Origin: Arcticimaribacter sp965277835
Lineage (GTDB): Bacteria > Bacteroidota > Bacteroidia > Flavobacteriales > Flavobacteriaceae
Direction of reading: 5' to 3'
DNA length: 64,000 nucleotides
Assembly: GCA_965277835.1 (NCBI GenBank)
Contig: OZ255841.1
Coordinates: 1,922,001 to 1,986,000 of the forward strand
Shown one piece after another: positions 15,708-24,024 of the stretch. A program made the translations under genes and the position numbers. Under the pieces are notes generated by a model. The model did no database searches. It was not told where the DNA came from and saw only the letters and a list, made by a program, of their open reading frames with translations. Each line of letters begins with the position of its first letter. Within the stretch, counting starts at the first letter, position 1.

Positions 15708-16876
15708 GCAAACGATTAGAGACAAAGGCTATACGAACACAAACAGAACGTTCTCAATATTTAGAGCACTCAACTCCTTTGTATTTAACATCTAGTTTTG
15801 TGTTCGAGGATGCCGAAGATATGCGCGCTTCTTTTGCAGAAGAAAAAGAGCGTAATATTTATAGTCGCTTTACTAACCCTAATAACTCAGAGCTTACTCA
15901 AAAAGTAGCTGAAATGGAAGGTGCTGAAGATGGTGTGTCTTTTGCCACAGGTATGGGTGCTATTTATAGCACATTTGCAGCCTTATTAAATGCAGGCGAC
16001 CATATTGTTTCTGCACGATCTGTTTTTGGTTCAACACATACATTATTTACCAAGTATCTTCCAAAATGGAATATTAAGACGTCTTACTTTAAGGTTGAAG
16101 AGCCTCAAGCGATTGAAAAATTGATACAACCCAACACAAAAATTCTATATGCCGAAACTCCAACTAACCCAGGGGTAGATATATTAGATTTAGAATACTT
16201 AAATAAGATAGCAAAGAAGCATAAATTAATTTTAGTTATTGATAATTGTTTTGCAACGCCTTATTTGCAGCAACCTATAAAGTTTGGTGCTGACCTTGTA
16301 ATTCATTCTGCAACTAAATTAATAGACGGGCAAGGAAGAGTTTTAGGAGGTATTACGGTTGGTAGTAAAGATTTGATTAGAGAAATTTATCTTTTTACAC
16401 GTAACACAGGTTCGGCTTTATCTCCTTTTAACGCTTGGGTTTTATCGAAAAGCTTAGAAACCCTTGCTGTTCGTGTTGACAGACATTGTCAGACAGCACT
16501 ATTGATTGCAGAGTTTTTAGAGAACCACGATAAAATTAATTGGGTAAAATATCCGTTTTTAAAATCACATCCTCAGTATAAATTGGCAAAAAAACAAATG
16601 AGCCAAGGCGGGAATATTATTTCCTTTGAAATTAAAGGAGGATTAAATGCTGGGCGTAATTTTTTAAACGCGATTAAAATGCTTTCACTTTCGGCTAATT
16701 TAGGTGATTCGCGGACTATTATAACGCATCCTGCGTCGACTACACACAGTAAACTTTTGAAGAATGACCGTATTGAAGTAGGTATTACAGATGGAATGAT
16801 TCGCCTTTCGGTGGGATTAGAACATGTAGAAGATATTCAAAACGATTTAGAACAAGCCTTAGCCATTATAGAATAA
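15704..16876 (+). CDS. metZ: O-succinylhomoserine sulfhydrylase-type PLP enzyme
   Basis: A 390-residue member of the Cys/Met metabolism family. YSRFTNPNNSELTQKVAEMEG near residue 63 and the PLP lysine in HSATKLIDGQGRVLGG near residue 203 are characteristic of the MetZ branch, which uses sulfide and an activated homoserine. It overlaps osmC by four bases (ATGA), so translation is coupled. With metY four kilobases upstream, the operon carries two routes to homocysteine; which acyl-homoserine is used is not visible. Cystathionine gamma-synthase is the main alternative, less likely because of the GQGRVLGG motif. Confidence 0.85.
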   Translation: MSKRLETKAIRTQTERSQYLEHSTPLYLTSSFVFEDAEDMRASFAEEKERNIYSRFTNPNNSELTQKVAEMEGAEDGVSFATGMGAIYSTFAALLNAGDHIVSARSVFGSTHTLFTKYLPKWNIKTSYFKVEEPQAIEKLIQPNTKILYAETPTNPGVDILDLEYLNKIAKKHKLILVIDNCFATPYLQQPIKFGADLVIHSATKLIDGQGRVLGGITVGSKDLIREIYLFTRNTGSALSPFNAWVLSKSLETLAVRVDRHCQTALLIAEFLENHDKINWVKYPFLKSHPQYKLAKKQMSQGGNIISFEIKGGLNAGRNFLNAIKMLSLSANLGDSRTIITHPASTTHSKLLKNDRIEVGITDGMIRLSVGLEHVEDIQNDLEQALAIIE

Positions 16877-16878
16877 TT

Positions 16879-17619
16879 ATGACATCGATAGAACAAAATT
16901 ATACAGAAAAATTTAAAAAATTTGTAGAAAAAGGAGTCGGTGAGAGATATTTTATTGGAACTGGAAATCCTAATGCAGATATTTTGTTTGTAGGTAAAGA
17001 ATCTGCTATTTCGAGTAATAATTCAGGAGAAGAATGGTACTGTAAAAATGCGATTAACTGGAAAGGGCACATTGACAATAAGACTTGTGAGCGTCTAAAT
17101 TATACAGTAGATGAAAATCATCCATTTAGAAAAGAAAAAAGCTGGGGAAAGAATACTTGGAGTAAATATCAAGTGCTTTATAATCATATTTATGATAAAA
17201 AAAGTAAACCTTATTATATTGATTTTCTTGAGAAGGTATTTACTACAGAAATAAATGATGCACCGAATAAAAATACCGCAACGGCTGACAAAAACTCTTT
17301 GAAAGGAAGAAAGGAGTTATTTAAAGACTCTAGTTTCCTTAAAGATTTTTCTGTTATTGTTTTAGCTTGTTCTAATTACATTAAAAACAACAATAGTATT
17401 CGTGAAATTGATGACATTTTCAGTGTTAAATACATAGGAGATGAAAAAGGTAAGTATTGCTACTCAAGGGGAAATTGGTTCTTCATTCATCTGAATAATG
17501 ATAATTCAAAAATGGTAATTCATACAAGACAATTAAGTATGGATGTAAATAACGAATTATTATCTGATATGGGGGGAATTATTAGAAAACACTTATATGA
17601 CCTTAAGTTAATAGAGTAA
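16879..17619 (+). CDS. Uncharacterised protein, possible uracil-DNA-glycosylase-fold member, inside the methionine operon
   Basis: A 246-residue soluble protein of unknown function. Residues 26-42 read GTGNPNADILFVGKESA, which resembles the first motif of the uracil-DNA glycosylase superfamily (small residues, NPxADILFVG); a later strand (DFSVIVLACSNYI near residue 155) could be the next core strand. The catalytic water-activating residue of a true glycosylase is not obvious, so activity is unproven. It starts two bases after metZ and ends 67 bases before metH, so it is embedded in the methionine operon although nothing in it suggests methionine chemistry. It may be a late insertion. Confidence 0.55.
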   Translation: MTSIEQNYTEKFKKFVEKGVGERYFIGTGNPNADILFVGKESAISSNNSGEEWYCKNAINWKGHIDNKTCERLNYTVDENHPFRKEKSWGKNTWSKYQVLYNHIYDKKSKPYYIDFLEKVFTTEINDAPNKNTATADKNSLKGRKELFKDSSFLKDFSVIVLACSNYIKNNNSIREIDDIFSVKYIGDEKGKYCYSRGNWFFIHLNNDNSKMVIHTRQLSMDVNNELLSDMGGIIRKHLYDLKLIE

Positions 17620-17686
17620 AAAAGACTGTATATAATAAAATTTCAAAGAAAACTCTACAGTATAAAAATATTAATATAAATCAAGT

Positions 17687-18691
17687 ATGACATTGATAGA
17701 ACAAGTTTTACAGGATAGGATTTTAGTTTTAGACGGGGCTATGGGTACAATGCTGCAAGCATATAACTTTAAGGAAGAAGATTTTAGAGGCAAACAATTT
17801 AAAAACCATCCTTGTTCGTTGCAAGGGAATAACGATTTATTATCGTTAACTCAGCCTGAGGCGATTAAAACAATACATAAAAAATACCTTGAAGTAGGTG
17901 CAGACATAATAGAAACCAATACATTTTCGTCAACCTCTATTGGTATGGGTGATTACCAAATGGAGCCTTGGGTGTATGAATTGAATTATCAATCGGCTAA
18001 AATTGCTAAGGAAGTTGCTAGGACCTTTACTGATAAAAACCCCGATAAACCTCGCTTTGTTGCAGGTTCTATTGGCCCTACAAACCGAACAGCAAGTATG
18101 TCGCCCGATGTAAACGACCCAGGGTATCGGGCGGTTACTTTTGATGAATTAGTGGAGTCGTATAGCGAGCAAGTTAAAGGTTTGGTAGATGGAGGGTCAG
18201 ATGTGTTATTGGTAGAAACTATTTTCGATACGCTCAATGCCAAAGCAGCTTTATTTGCAATAGATGCTCTCAAGGAGCAACATAACTGGGATATTCCAGT
18301 TATGGTAAGTGGTACAATTACAGATGCAAGTGGGCGAACGCTTTCGGGGCAAACAGTTGAAGCGTTTGTAATTTCAGTATCGCATATTCCTGTGCTGAGT
18401 TTAGGTTTTAATTGTGCCTTAGGGGCAAGTCAATTACTCCCATACCTTAGACGATTATCATTAGCGACAGATACACTTACTTCGGTACACCCCAACGCAG
18501 GTTTGCCTAACGCCTTTGGAGCTTATGACCAAACCCCCGAAGAAATGCGCGATTTGATTCGAGAATATTTAGAAGAAAATTTAGTCAATATTGTGGGAGG
18601 ATGTTGCGGTTCAACCCCTAGTCATATTAAAGAAATTGCTTCGGCGGTTCAAAATTATAAGCCTCGAAAAATAGAAACAAGTTTAGTGTGA
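17687..18691 (+). CDS. metH: Methionine synthase, homocysteine-methyltransferase module (split MetH, part 1)
   Basis: The 334-residue N-terminal module of cobalamin-dependent methionine synthase, encoded as its own protein. LDGAMGTMLQ near residue 15 opens the homocysteine S-methyltransferase domain; the zinc ligands are Cys in GFNCALG near residue 244 and the CC pair in VGGCCGSTPSH near residue 307. The remaining modules are the next gene, which overlaps by four bases (GTGA). A two-gene MetH is common in flavobacteria and is not a frameshift: both parts end and begin at a domain boundary. Confidence 0.95.
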   Translation: MTLIEQVLQDRILVLDGAMGTMLQAYNFKEEDFRGKQFKNHPCSLQGNNDLLSLTQPEAIKTIHKKYLEVGADIIETNTFSSTSIGMGDYQMEPWVYELNYQSAKIAKEVARTFTDKNPDKPRFVAGSIGPTNRTASMSPDVNDPGYRAVTFDELVESYSEQVKGLVDGGSDVLLVETIFDTLNAKAALFAIDALKEQHNWDIPVMVSGTITDASGRTLSGQTVEAFVISVSHIPVLSLGFNCALGASQLLPYLRRLSLATDTLTSVHPNAGLPNAFGAYDQTPEEMRDLIREYLEENLVNIVGGCCGSTPSHIKEIASAVQNYKPRKIETSLV

Positions 18692-21369
18692 AAGAGCAAG
18701 AAAAATATTTAAAACTCTCAGGTTTAGAGCCTTTAGTAGTTACGCCAGAGTCTAACTTTATTAATATAGGAGAACGGACTAATGTAACGGGGTCACGTAA
18801 ATTTTTGCGTTTAATTGAACAAGGCGATTTTAATACTGCAGTTGAAGTTGCCCGAGACCAAATTGAAGGAGGCGCCCAAATACTAGATGTCAACATGGAC
18901 GAGGGAATGATTGATGGGGTAAAGGCTATGACCACTTTTCTTAACCTAATAATAGCCGAACCTGATATTTCTCGAATACCAATTATGATTGATAGTTCTA
19001 AATGGGAAATAATAGAAGCAGGGCTAAAAGTGGTACAAGGAAAATCGGTAGTAAATTCGATTAGCCTAAAAGAAGGAGAAGATAATTTTATAAAGCAAGC
19101 AAAAACTATTCGTCGTTATGGCGCTGCTACTATTGTAATGGCGTTCGACGAAGATGGGCAAGCCGACGCCTTAGACAGGCGAATAGAAATATGTAAACGG
19201 TCGTATGATATTTTGACTAAGCAGGTCAATTTTCCTCCCGAAGACATCATTTTTGACCCTAATATTTTTCCAGTAGCTACTGGTATGGAGGAGCATAAGA
19301 ATAACGCAATAGACTTTTTTAAGGCAACACAATGGATTAGAGAAAACCTCCCTCATGCGCATGTAAGTGGGGGCGTAAGCAATGTCTCGTTCTCATTTAG
19401 AGGGAATAACCAAGTTCGCGAAGCTATGCACTCAGCATTTTTATATCATGCTATTCAACACGGTATGAATATGGGAATAGTTAACCCTACAATGCTAGAA
19501 GTTTACGATACTATTGAACCAGAATTATTACTTAGAGTAGAGGATGTATTATTTAATAAAAGAGAAGATGCAACCGAACGTTTATTAGATTTTTCAGAAA
19601 GTATAGTCAATAACTCGGGTGATAAAAAAGTAGAGGTTAAAGAATGGCGTTTTAATTCGCTTCAAGATAAAATTACACATGCTTTGGTAAAAGGTATTGA
19701 TGAGTTTATTGTTGAAGATGTTGAAGAAGCTAGGCAAAGTGTTTCGAGACCAATTGAAGTAATCGAAGGACATTTGATGAAAGGGATGAATGTAGTTGGA
19801 GATTTATTTGGTTCTGGCAAAATGTTTTTACCTCAAGTGGTTAAGTCGGCCCGTGTAATGAAACGTGCAGTTGCTCATTTATTACCTTTTATCGAAGCTG
19901 AAAAAGAAGGCAAGCAAGAAGCCGCAGGGAAAATATTGATGGCAACTGTGAAAGGAGATGTACACGATATTGGGAAAAATATTGTAAGTGTGGTTTTAGG
20001 GTGTAATAATTATGAAATTATAGACTTAGGGGTAATGGTACCCTTAGAAAAAATTATAAATACGGCTATTGAAGAACAAGTAGATATTATTGGGCTTTCG
20101 GGTTTAATTACACCCTCTTTAGATGAGATGATTTATGTAGCTCAGGAAATGAAACGAAAAGATTTGAAAATTCCGTTGTTAATTGGCGGAGCTACAACTT
20201 CTAAAGCTCATACGGCAGTGAAAATTGCACCTGAATTATCTACATCTGTTGTTCATGTTAACGATGCTTCGCGCGCGGTAACTGTTGCAGGGAGCTTATT
20301 AAATAAAGATATATCGCAAGTATACAAAGACACTATTCGAAAAGAATACGAAGATTTTAGGTCTCGGTTTTTAGAACGTCAAGAGAGTAAAGAATATATT
20401 GATTTGGCTACCGCTAGAAATCGAAAACTTCAGTTAGACTGGTCTTCTTATACACCCAAAACTCCAAACCAGTTGGGTATTCATATTATTGATAATCAAA
20501 ATTTAGAAGATTTAATTTCTTTTATTGATTGGAGTCCTTTTTTTCGTTCATGGGATTTACACGGACATTACCCTGCTATTTTAGAAGACCCTGTTGTTGG
20601 AAGCCAAGCAAGTGAATTATTCAATGATGCTCAAGAAATTTTATCTCAAATAATAACTCAAAAATCATTAAAAGCAAAAGCGATATTTGGATTATTCCCT
20701 GCTAATAGTGTTGATTATGATGATATAGAAGTTTATGAAAATGAAACTAGAGAAAAGGTTCAAGCAAAATTTATAACATTAAGGCAACAACTTAAAAAAG
20801 GCGAGGGTAAACCCAATATTGCATTAGCAGATTTTATTGCTCCAAAAGAAAGTGGAACACAAGATTATATTGGAGCCTTTTGTGTTTCTACAGGTTTTGG
20901 TACCACTGAATTAGCGAAAATATATGAAGATGATAATGATGATTATAATGCTATAATGGTAAAGGCACTTGCTGACCGTTTGGCAGAGGCTTTTGCAGAA
21001 TATTTACATAAAAAAATTAGAACTTCGTTTTGGGGATATGCTCACAATGAAAGCTTAGATAATGAGGCTCTAATTAAAGAAAATTACACAGGAATTCGCC
21101 CAGCACCAGGTTATCCTGCGTGTCCCGATCATTTAGAGAAAAAAACCATTTGGGAATTGTTGCAAGTAGAGAAAAAAATAGGAGTGGAACTAACAGACAG
21201 CTTAGCAATGTGGCCTGCATCGTCTGTTTCGGGTTATTATTTTGCACACCCAGGAGCAAAGTATTTTGGACTAGGTAAAATTGCAGAAGATCAGATTCAA
21301 AGTTTTAGCGAGAGAAAGCAAATAGATTATAAAGAAGCCGAAAAATGGCTTCGCCCTAATATTAAATAA
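18688..21369 (+). CDS. metH: Methionine synthase, folate, cobalamin and activation modules (split MetH, part 2)
   Basis: An 893-residue protein that completes MetH. It starts with GTG at 18688, overlapping the stop of part 1. In order: pterin-binding (FINIGERTNVTGSRKF near residue 24), helical cap and B12-binding domain with the DVHDIGKNIV motif (the His is the cobalt ligand) near residue 431, and the C-terminal SAM-dependent reactivation domain (RPAPGYPACPDHLEKK near residue 805). The product transfers a methyl group from methyl-tetrahydrofolate through cobalamin to homocysteine. metF, which makes that methyl-folate, follows after 8 bases. Confidence 0.96.
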   Translation: MKEQEKYLKLSGLEPLVVTPESNFINIGERTNVTGSRKFLRLIEQGDFNTAVEVARDQIEGGAQILDVNMDEGMIDGVKAMTTFLNLIIAEPDISRIPIMIDSSKWEIIEAGLKVVQGKSVVNSISLKEGEDNFIKQAKTIRRYGAATIVMAFDEDGQADALDRRIEICKRSYDILTKQVNFPPEDIIFDPNIFPVATGMEEHKNNAIDFFKATQWIRENLPHAHVSGGVSNVSFSFRGNNQVREAMHSAFLYHAIQHGMNMGIVNPTMLEVYDTIEPELLLRVEDVLFNKREDATERLLDFSESIVNNSGDKKVEVKEWRFNSLQDKITHALVKGIDEFIVEDVEEARQSVSRPIEVIEGHLMKGMNVVGDLFGSGKMFLPQVVKSARVMKRAVAHLLPFIEAEKEGKQEAAGKILMATVKGDVHDIGKNIVSVVLGCNNYEIIDLGVMVPLEKIINTAIEEQVDIIGLSGLITPSLDEMIYVAQEMKRKDLKIPLLIGGATTSKAHTAVKIAPELSTSVVHVNDASRAVTVAGSLLNKDISQVYKDTIRKEYEDFRSRFLERQESKEYIDLATARNRKLQLDWSSYTPKTPNQLGIHIIDNQNLEDLISFIDWSPFFRSWDLHGHYPAILEDPVVGSQASELFNDAQEILSQIITQKSLKAKAIFGLFPANSVDYDDIEVYENETREKVQAKFITLRQQLKKGEGKPNIALADFIAPKESGTQDYIGAFCVSTGFGTTELAKIYEDDNDDYNAIMVKALADRLAEAFAEYLHKKIRTSFWGYAHNESLDNEALIKENYTGIRPAPGYPACPDHLEKKTIWELLQVEKKIGVELTDSLAMWPASSVSGYYFAHPGAKYFGLGKIAEDQIQSFSERKQIDYKEAEKWLRPNIK

Positions 21370-21377
21370 TTGAATTT

Positions 21378-22334
21378 ATGAAAGTAACTGACCATATTAA
21401 ACAGGCAAAAGGGAAAACACAATTTACTTTTGAAATACTTCCTCCACTTAAAGGGCAGAATATTCAATCTATTTATGAGTCAATAGACCCGTTAATGGAA
21501 TTTAACCCTCCATTTATTGATGTTACATATCATCGTGAAGAATATGTTTATAAAGAACTAGATAATGGATTATTAGAAAAACATATTATAAGAAAAAGAC
21601 CTGGGACTGTAGGTATTTGTGCTGCACTTCAACACAAATATGGTGTAGATGCTATTCCCCATATTTTATGTGGAGGATTTACTAAAGAAGACACCGAGAA
21701 TTTTTTAATTGATTTAGATTTTTTAGGAATTGATAATGTAGTAGCATTGCGAGGAGACCCTATTAAATCGGAAATTTATTTTAAGGCAAATAAAGATGGG
21801 CACAACTATGCCAATGAGTTAGTAAGTCAAGTTAAAGATTTGAATAATGGACATTATTTAGATGACGGAATATTAAATACGTCTAAGACTGATTTTTGTA
21901 TTGGTGTTTCGGGTTATCCAGAAAAACATATGGAAGCCCCTAGTCTAGAAAGTGATTTACATTTTTTGAAGAAAAAAATTGAGGCAGGAGCAGATTATAT
22001 TGTTACTCAAATGTTTTTTGATAATCAAAAATACTTTGATTTTGTTAAAAAATGTCGAGCAGCTGGGATTGATGTTCCAATAATACCAGGGTTAAAACCA
22101 TTAGCAACCTTAAAACAGTTAAACGCTATTCCCCATAGGTTTCATATCGACTTACCTCAAGACTTAATAAAAGCCGTTATTAAGTGTAAAGACAATAAAG
22201 CTGTACGCCAAGTAGGTATAGAGTGGTGTATTGCACAAAGCAAAGAGCTGAAAGATGATGGAGCACTTTTTTTACATTATTATTCTATGGGAAAATCAGA
22301 TAGTATAAAAGCAATTGCAGAAGCAGTTTTTTAA
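21378..22334 (+). CDS. metF: Methylenetetrahydrofolate reductase
   Basis: FAD enzyme that reduces 5,10-methylene-THF to 5-methyl-THF, the methyl donor for MetH. The 318 residues fit. FTFEILPPLKGQNI near residue 15, HILCGGFTKEDTENFL near residue 95, NVVALRGDP near residue 119 and the FAD-site DYIVTQMFFDNQKYFDFV near residue 205 are all MetF features. It is the last gene of the methionine operon and converges with the acetyltransferase gene, whose stop codon begins at the next base. Confidence 0.96.
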   Translation: MKVTDHIKQAKGKTQFTFEILPPLKGQNIQSIYESIDPLMEFNPPFIDVTYHREEYVYKELDNGLLEKHIIRKRPGTVGICAALQHKYGVDAIPHILCGGFTKEDTENFLIDLDFLGIDNVVALRGDPIKSEIYFKANKDGHNYANELVSQVKDLNNGHYLDDGILNTSKTDFCIGVSGYPEKHMEAPSLESDLHFLKKKIEAGADYIVTQMFFDNQKYFDFVKKCRAAGIDVPIIPGLKPLATLKQLNAIPHRFHIDLPQDLIKAVIKCKDNKAVRQVGIEWCIAQSKELKDDGALFLHYYSMGKSDSIKAIAEAVF

Positions 22335-22859
22335 TTATTCTTTAAGAATAGCGTACGAGTAGTTATCTATCCATTGTCCATTAATGGGTAATATCTTTTT
22401 GTGATGCCCTTCGCGTGCCATTCCCACTTTTTCTAATAATTTAATTGAGCGTTCGTTTTTAATAGCCACCCCCGCCTCAATTCTATGGAGGTTAAGAACG
22501 GTAAAACCATATTGTATTAGAGTCTCTACTGCTTCGGATGCATATCCTTTATTCCAATATTTTGGAAGTAAGCTATAATGAATTTCTGCTTTATTATATT
22601 TTGGAGAGGAAACCCGCATCCCTAATTCACCAATAAAAGTATCATTGTTTTTTAGACGAATACTCCAACCCAATAGTTGTTCTTTCTCTGGGTTTTGAGG
22701 TTCAAAAAGCGGTTGCAAAAAGCGTTGGGTAATTTTAATGTCTTTTGGAATGCCAATAGTGTTAAACTCTGCTACCTCTGGGAATGAATTTTTATAATGA
22801 ATATCCTCACAATCCGAAGCCTTGAGAGGTACTATGTTAAGACGAATGGATTTAATCAT
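22335..22859 (-). CDS. GNAT-family N-acetyltransferase (RimJ/RimL-like)
   Basis: A 174-residue acetyl-CoA-dependent acetyltransferase. The RimJ/RimL branch is indicated by IGELGMRVSSPKYNKAEIHYSLLPKYWNKGYASEA around residues 75-110 (acetyl-CoA loop QxxGxG/A replaced by NKGYAS) and the following NLHRIEAGVAIKNERSIKLLEKVGM. Such enzymes modify ribosomal protein N-termini, antibiotics or small amines; the substrate is unknown. A hairpin with a T-rich tail separates it from gldA upstream, so it may be expressed on its own. Confidence 0.85.
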   Translation of the reverse strand: MIKSIRLNIVPLKASDCEDIHYKNSFPEVAEFNTIGIPKDIKITQRFLQPLFEPQNPEKEQLLGWSIRLKNNDTFIGELGMRVSSPKYNKAEIHYSLLPKYWNKGYASEAVETLIQYGFTVLNLHRIEAGVAIKNERSIKLLEKVGMAREGHHKKILPINGQWIDNYSYAILKE

Positions 22860-22870
22860 TTTGAAATATA

Positions 22871-22900
22871 TAAAAGAAAAATTAACTCTATTGAGTTAAT
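22871..22900 (-). terminator. Terminator-like hairpin after the gldA-like gene
   Basis: ATTAACTC (22881-22888) pairs perfectly with GAGTTAAT (22893-22900) around TATT. On the minus strand it is followed by TTTTCTTTTA, and it overlaps the last codons and stop of the ABC ATPase gene. On the plus strand it is followed by TTTTT, so it could stop traffic in both directions. Confidence 0.55.
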
Positions 22901-23778
22901 TTTTTAAATAACTCTTCTAATTTTTCGTTTTTAAGTTGTAAGACTAAAATTTTGAGCTTATTGTCGTGTGCAAAATCAAAAACTTTGGAGCGCATATCTT
23001 CTTGGGTGTCCAAGTATAATTCATAGGTAAAATCAAAAGTATTAACCACTTTAGCTACATGAGGTATTTGTGAAAGTGCTTCTATCTCTACTCGATAATC
23101 AAATTCAACTTGAATTATCTGTTGCTGATCTTTTTTTAGGGAGTCAATATTTTGGTCTGCTACGAGTTCACCTTCTTTAATTATAATAATACGGTCACAT
23201 ATACTTTCTACTTCTGACAGAATATGGCTCGACAAAATTACTATCCTTTCTTTTCCTAGGGAACGGATGAGTTTACGAATTTCAATAACTTGGTTTGGAT
23301 CAAGCCCAGTGGTAGGTTCATCTAAAATTAAAATTTCAGGATTATGTAATAAGGTTGCAGCTAGCCCTACTCTTTGTTGGTACCCTTTTGATAAGGTGTC
23401 AATTTTTTGATTTATATAATTGGTTAAACCTACTTGCTCTAATATTAACTTTATCGGAGGTTTTTTTATACGGTAAAGAGACGCGACAAACTCGAGATAT
23501 TCAATAACAAATAGTTCTCCATATAATGGATTGTTTTCTGGTAAATAACCGGTTAGTTGTTGAATGCTTTTAAGTGATTTTCTTAGGTTTAAGTTTTTAT
23601 AAATTATATTACCTTCCCATTCATCAATCGATCCAGTCAAAATTTTCATTAAAGTAGATTTTCCAGCTCCATTAGGACCTAAAAGACCGACAACTTCCCC
23701 AGCTTCAAATTTTAATGAAATTCCTTTGAGGGCTTCTGTTGTATTATACTTTTTTTTGATTTGCTCGAGAAGTAGCAT
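22888..23778 (-). CDS. gldA: ABC transporter ATP-binding protein, GldA-like
   Basis: A 296-residue ATPase subunit with Walker A GPNGAGKST near residue 34, Q-loop, signature LSKGYQQR near residue 134, Walker B ILILDEPTTGLD near residue 154 and H-loop SSHIL near residue 189. Length, and the beta-rich C-terminal extension (about 215-296), match GldA, the ATPase of the gliding-linked GldA-GldFG transporter of flavobacteria. The permease genes gldF and gldG are not adjacent, which is usual, so a generic drug or lipid exporter ATPase cannot be excluded. Confidence 0.7.
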   Translation of the reverse strand: MLLLEQIKKKYNTTEALKGISLKFEAGEVVGLLGPNGAGKSTLMKILTGSIDEWEGNIIYKNLNLRKSLKSIQQLTGYLPENNPLYGELFVIEYLEFVASLYRIKKPPIKLILEQVGLTNYINQKIDTLSKGYQQRVGLAATLLHNPEILILDEPTTGLDPNQVIEIRKLIRSLGKERIVILSSHILSEVESICDRIIIIKEGELVADQNIDSLKKDQQQIIQVEFDYRVEIEALSQIPHVAKVVNTFDFTYELYLDTQEDMRSKVFDFAHDNKLKILVLQLKNEKLEELFKKLTQ

Positions 23779-23835
23779 ATATTAAGGTATATTATGAATA
23801 TTTGTTTAAATATATAATAAATTAACGCTTAAAAA

Positions 23836-23866
23836 TTTGTTTTATTTAGGTTTGAGTGTAAATTTG
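23836..23866 (+). promoter_or_regulatory. Promoter of the phenylalanine/tyrosine operon
   Basis: TTTG (23836-23839), 19 bases, then TAAATTTG (23859-23866): both halves of the Bacteroidota promoter at the expected spacing. Transcription would start near 23872, about 13 bases before the leader peptide ATG. Confidence 0.7.
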
Positions 23867-23884
23867 CAATGAATTAATATAAAA

Positions 23885-23941
23885 ATGAATAAAACAACTA
23901 TAAATTTCAATTACTTCTTTTATTTCTTCTATAAGGAATAA
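23885..23941 (+). CDS. Phe/Tyr-rich leader peptide of a transcription attenuator
   Basis: An 18-codon ORF reading MNKTTINFNYFFYFFYKE then TAA. Residues 8-16 hold five Phe and three Tyr in nine positions, far beyond chance, just upstream of pheA and tyrA, whose products are precursors of exactly these amino acids. It lies between a full promoter and a strong intrinsic terminator. This is the classical attenuation design known from pheL and trpL of enterobacteria: scarce charged tRNA-Phe or tRNA-Tyr stalls the ribosome on the run of codons and lets the operon be read. The peptide itself is probably without function. The stop codon lies 39 bases before the terminator stem. Confidence 0.85.
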   Translation: MNKTTINFNYFFYFFYKE

Positions 23942-23944
23942 GGA

Positions 23945-24009
23945 GGGACGTTGTAATGCCATTTAGTTGTAACAATATTAAGTCCTGATTTATTCAGGAC
24001 TTTTTTTTT
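23945..24009 (+). terminator. Attenuator: intrinsic terminator with candidate antiterminator upstream of pheA
   Basis: AAGTCCTGA (23980-23988) pairs with TCAGGACTT (23994-24002) around a five-base loop, followed by nine T residues: a strong Rho-independent terminator in front of pheA. GGGAC (23945-23949) can instead pair with GTCCT (23982-23986) in the terminator's 5' arm, helped by TTGT (23951-23954) with ACAA (23972-23975). A ribosome stopped at the leader stop codon would cover 23945-23949 and favour termination; one stalled on the Phe/Tyr codons (23906-23932) would leave it free. The terminator is seen; the antiterminator is weaker and inferred. Confidence 0.8.
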
Positions 24010-24024
24010 GAACAATAAAGTAAG

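Noticed and set aside
17625..17661. ACTGTA and TACAGT inverted repeat in the gap before metH
   Set aside because: Arms are only six bases with 25 between them in AT-rich sequence, and no promoter motif accompanies them.
17687..21369. metH split as a possible frameshift pseudogene
   Set aside because: The break is at a domain boundary with a GTGA overlap and both parts are intact, an arrangement seen across flavobacteria.
22336..22348. TTATTCTTTAAGAATAG as terminator for metF
   Set aside because: The symmetric part leaves only a four-base stem when a loop is allowed and lacks a T-tract.
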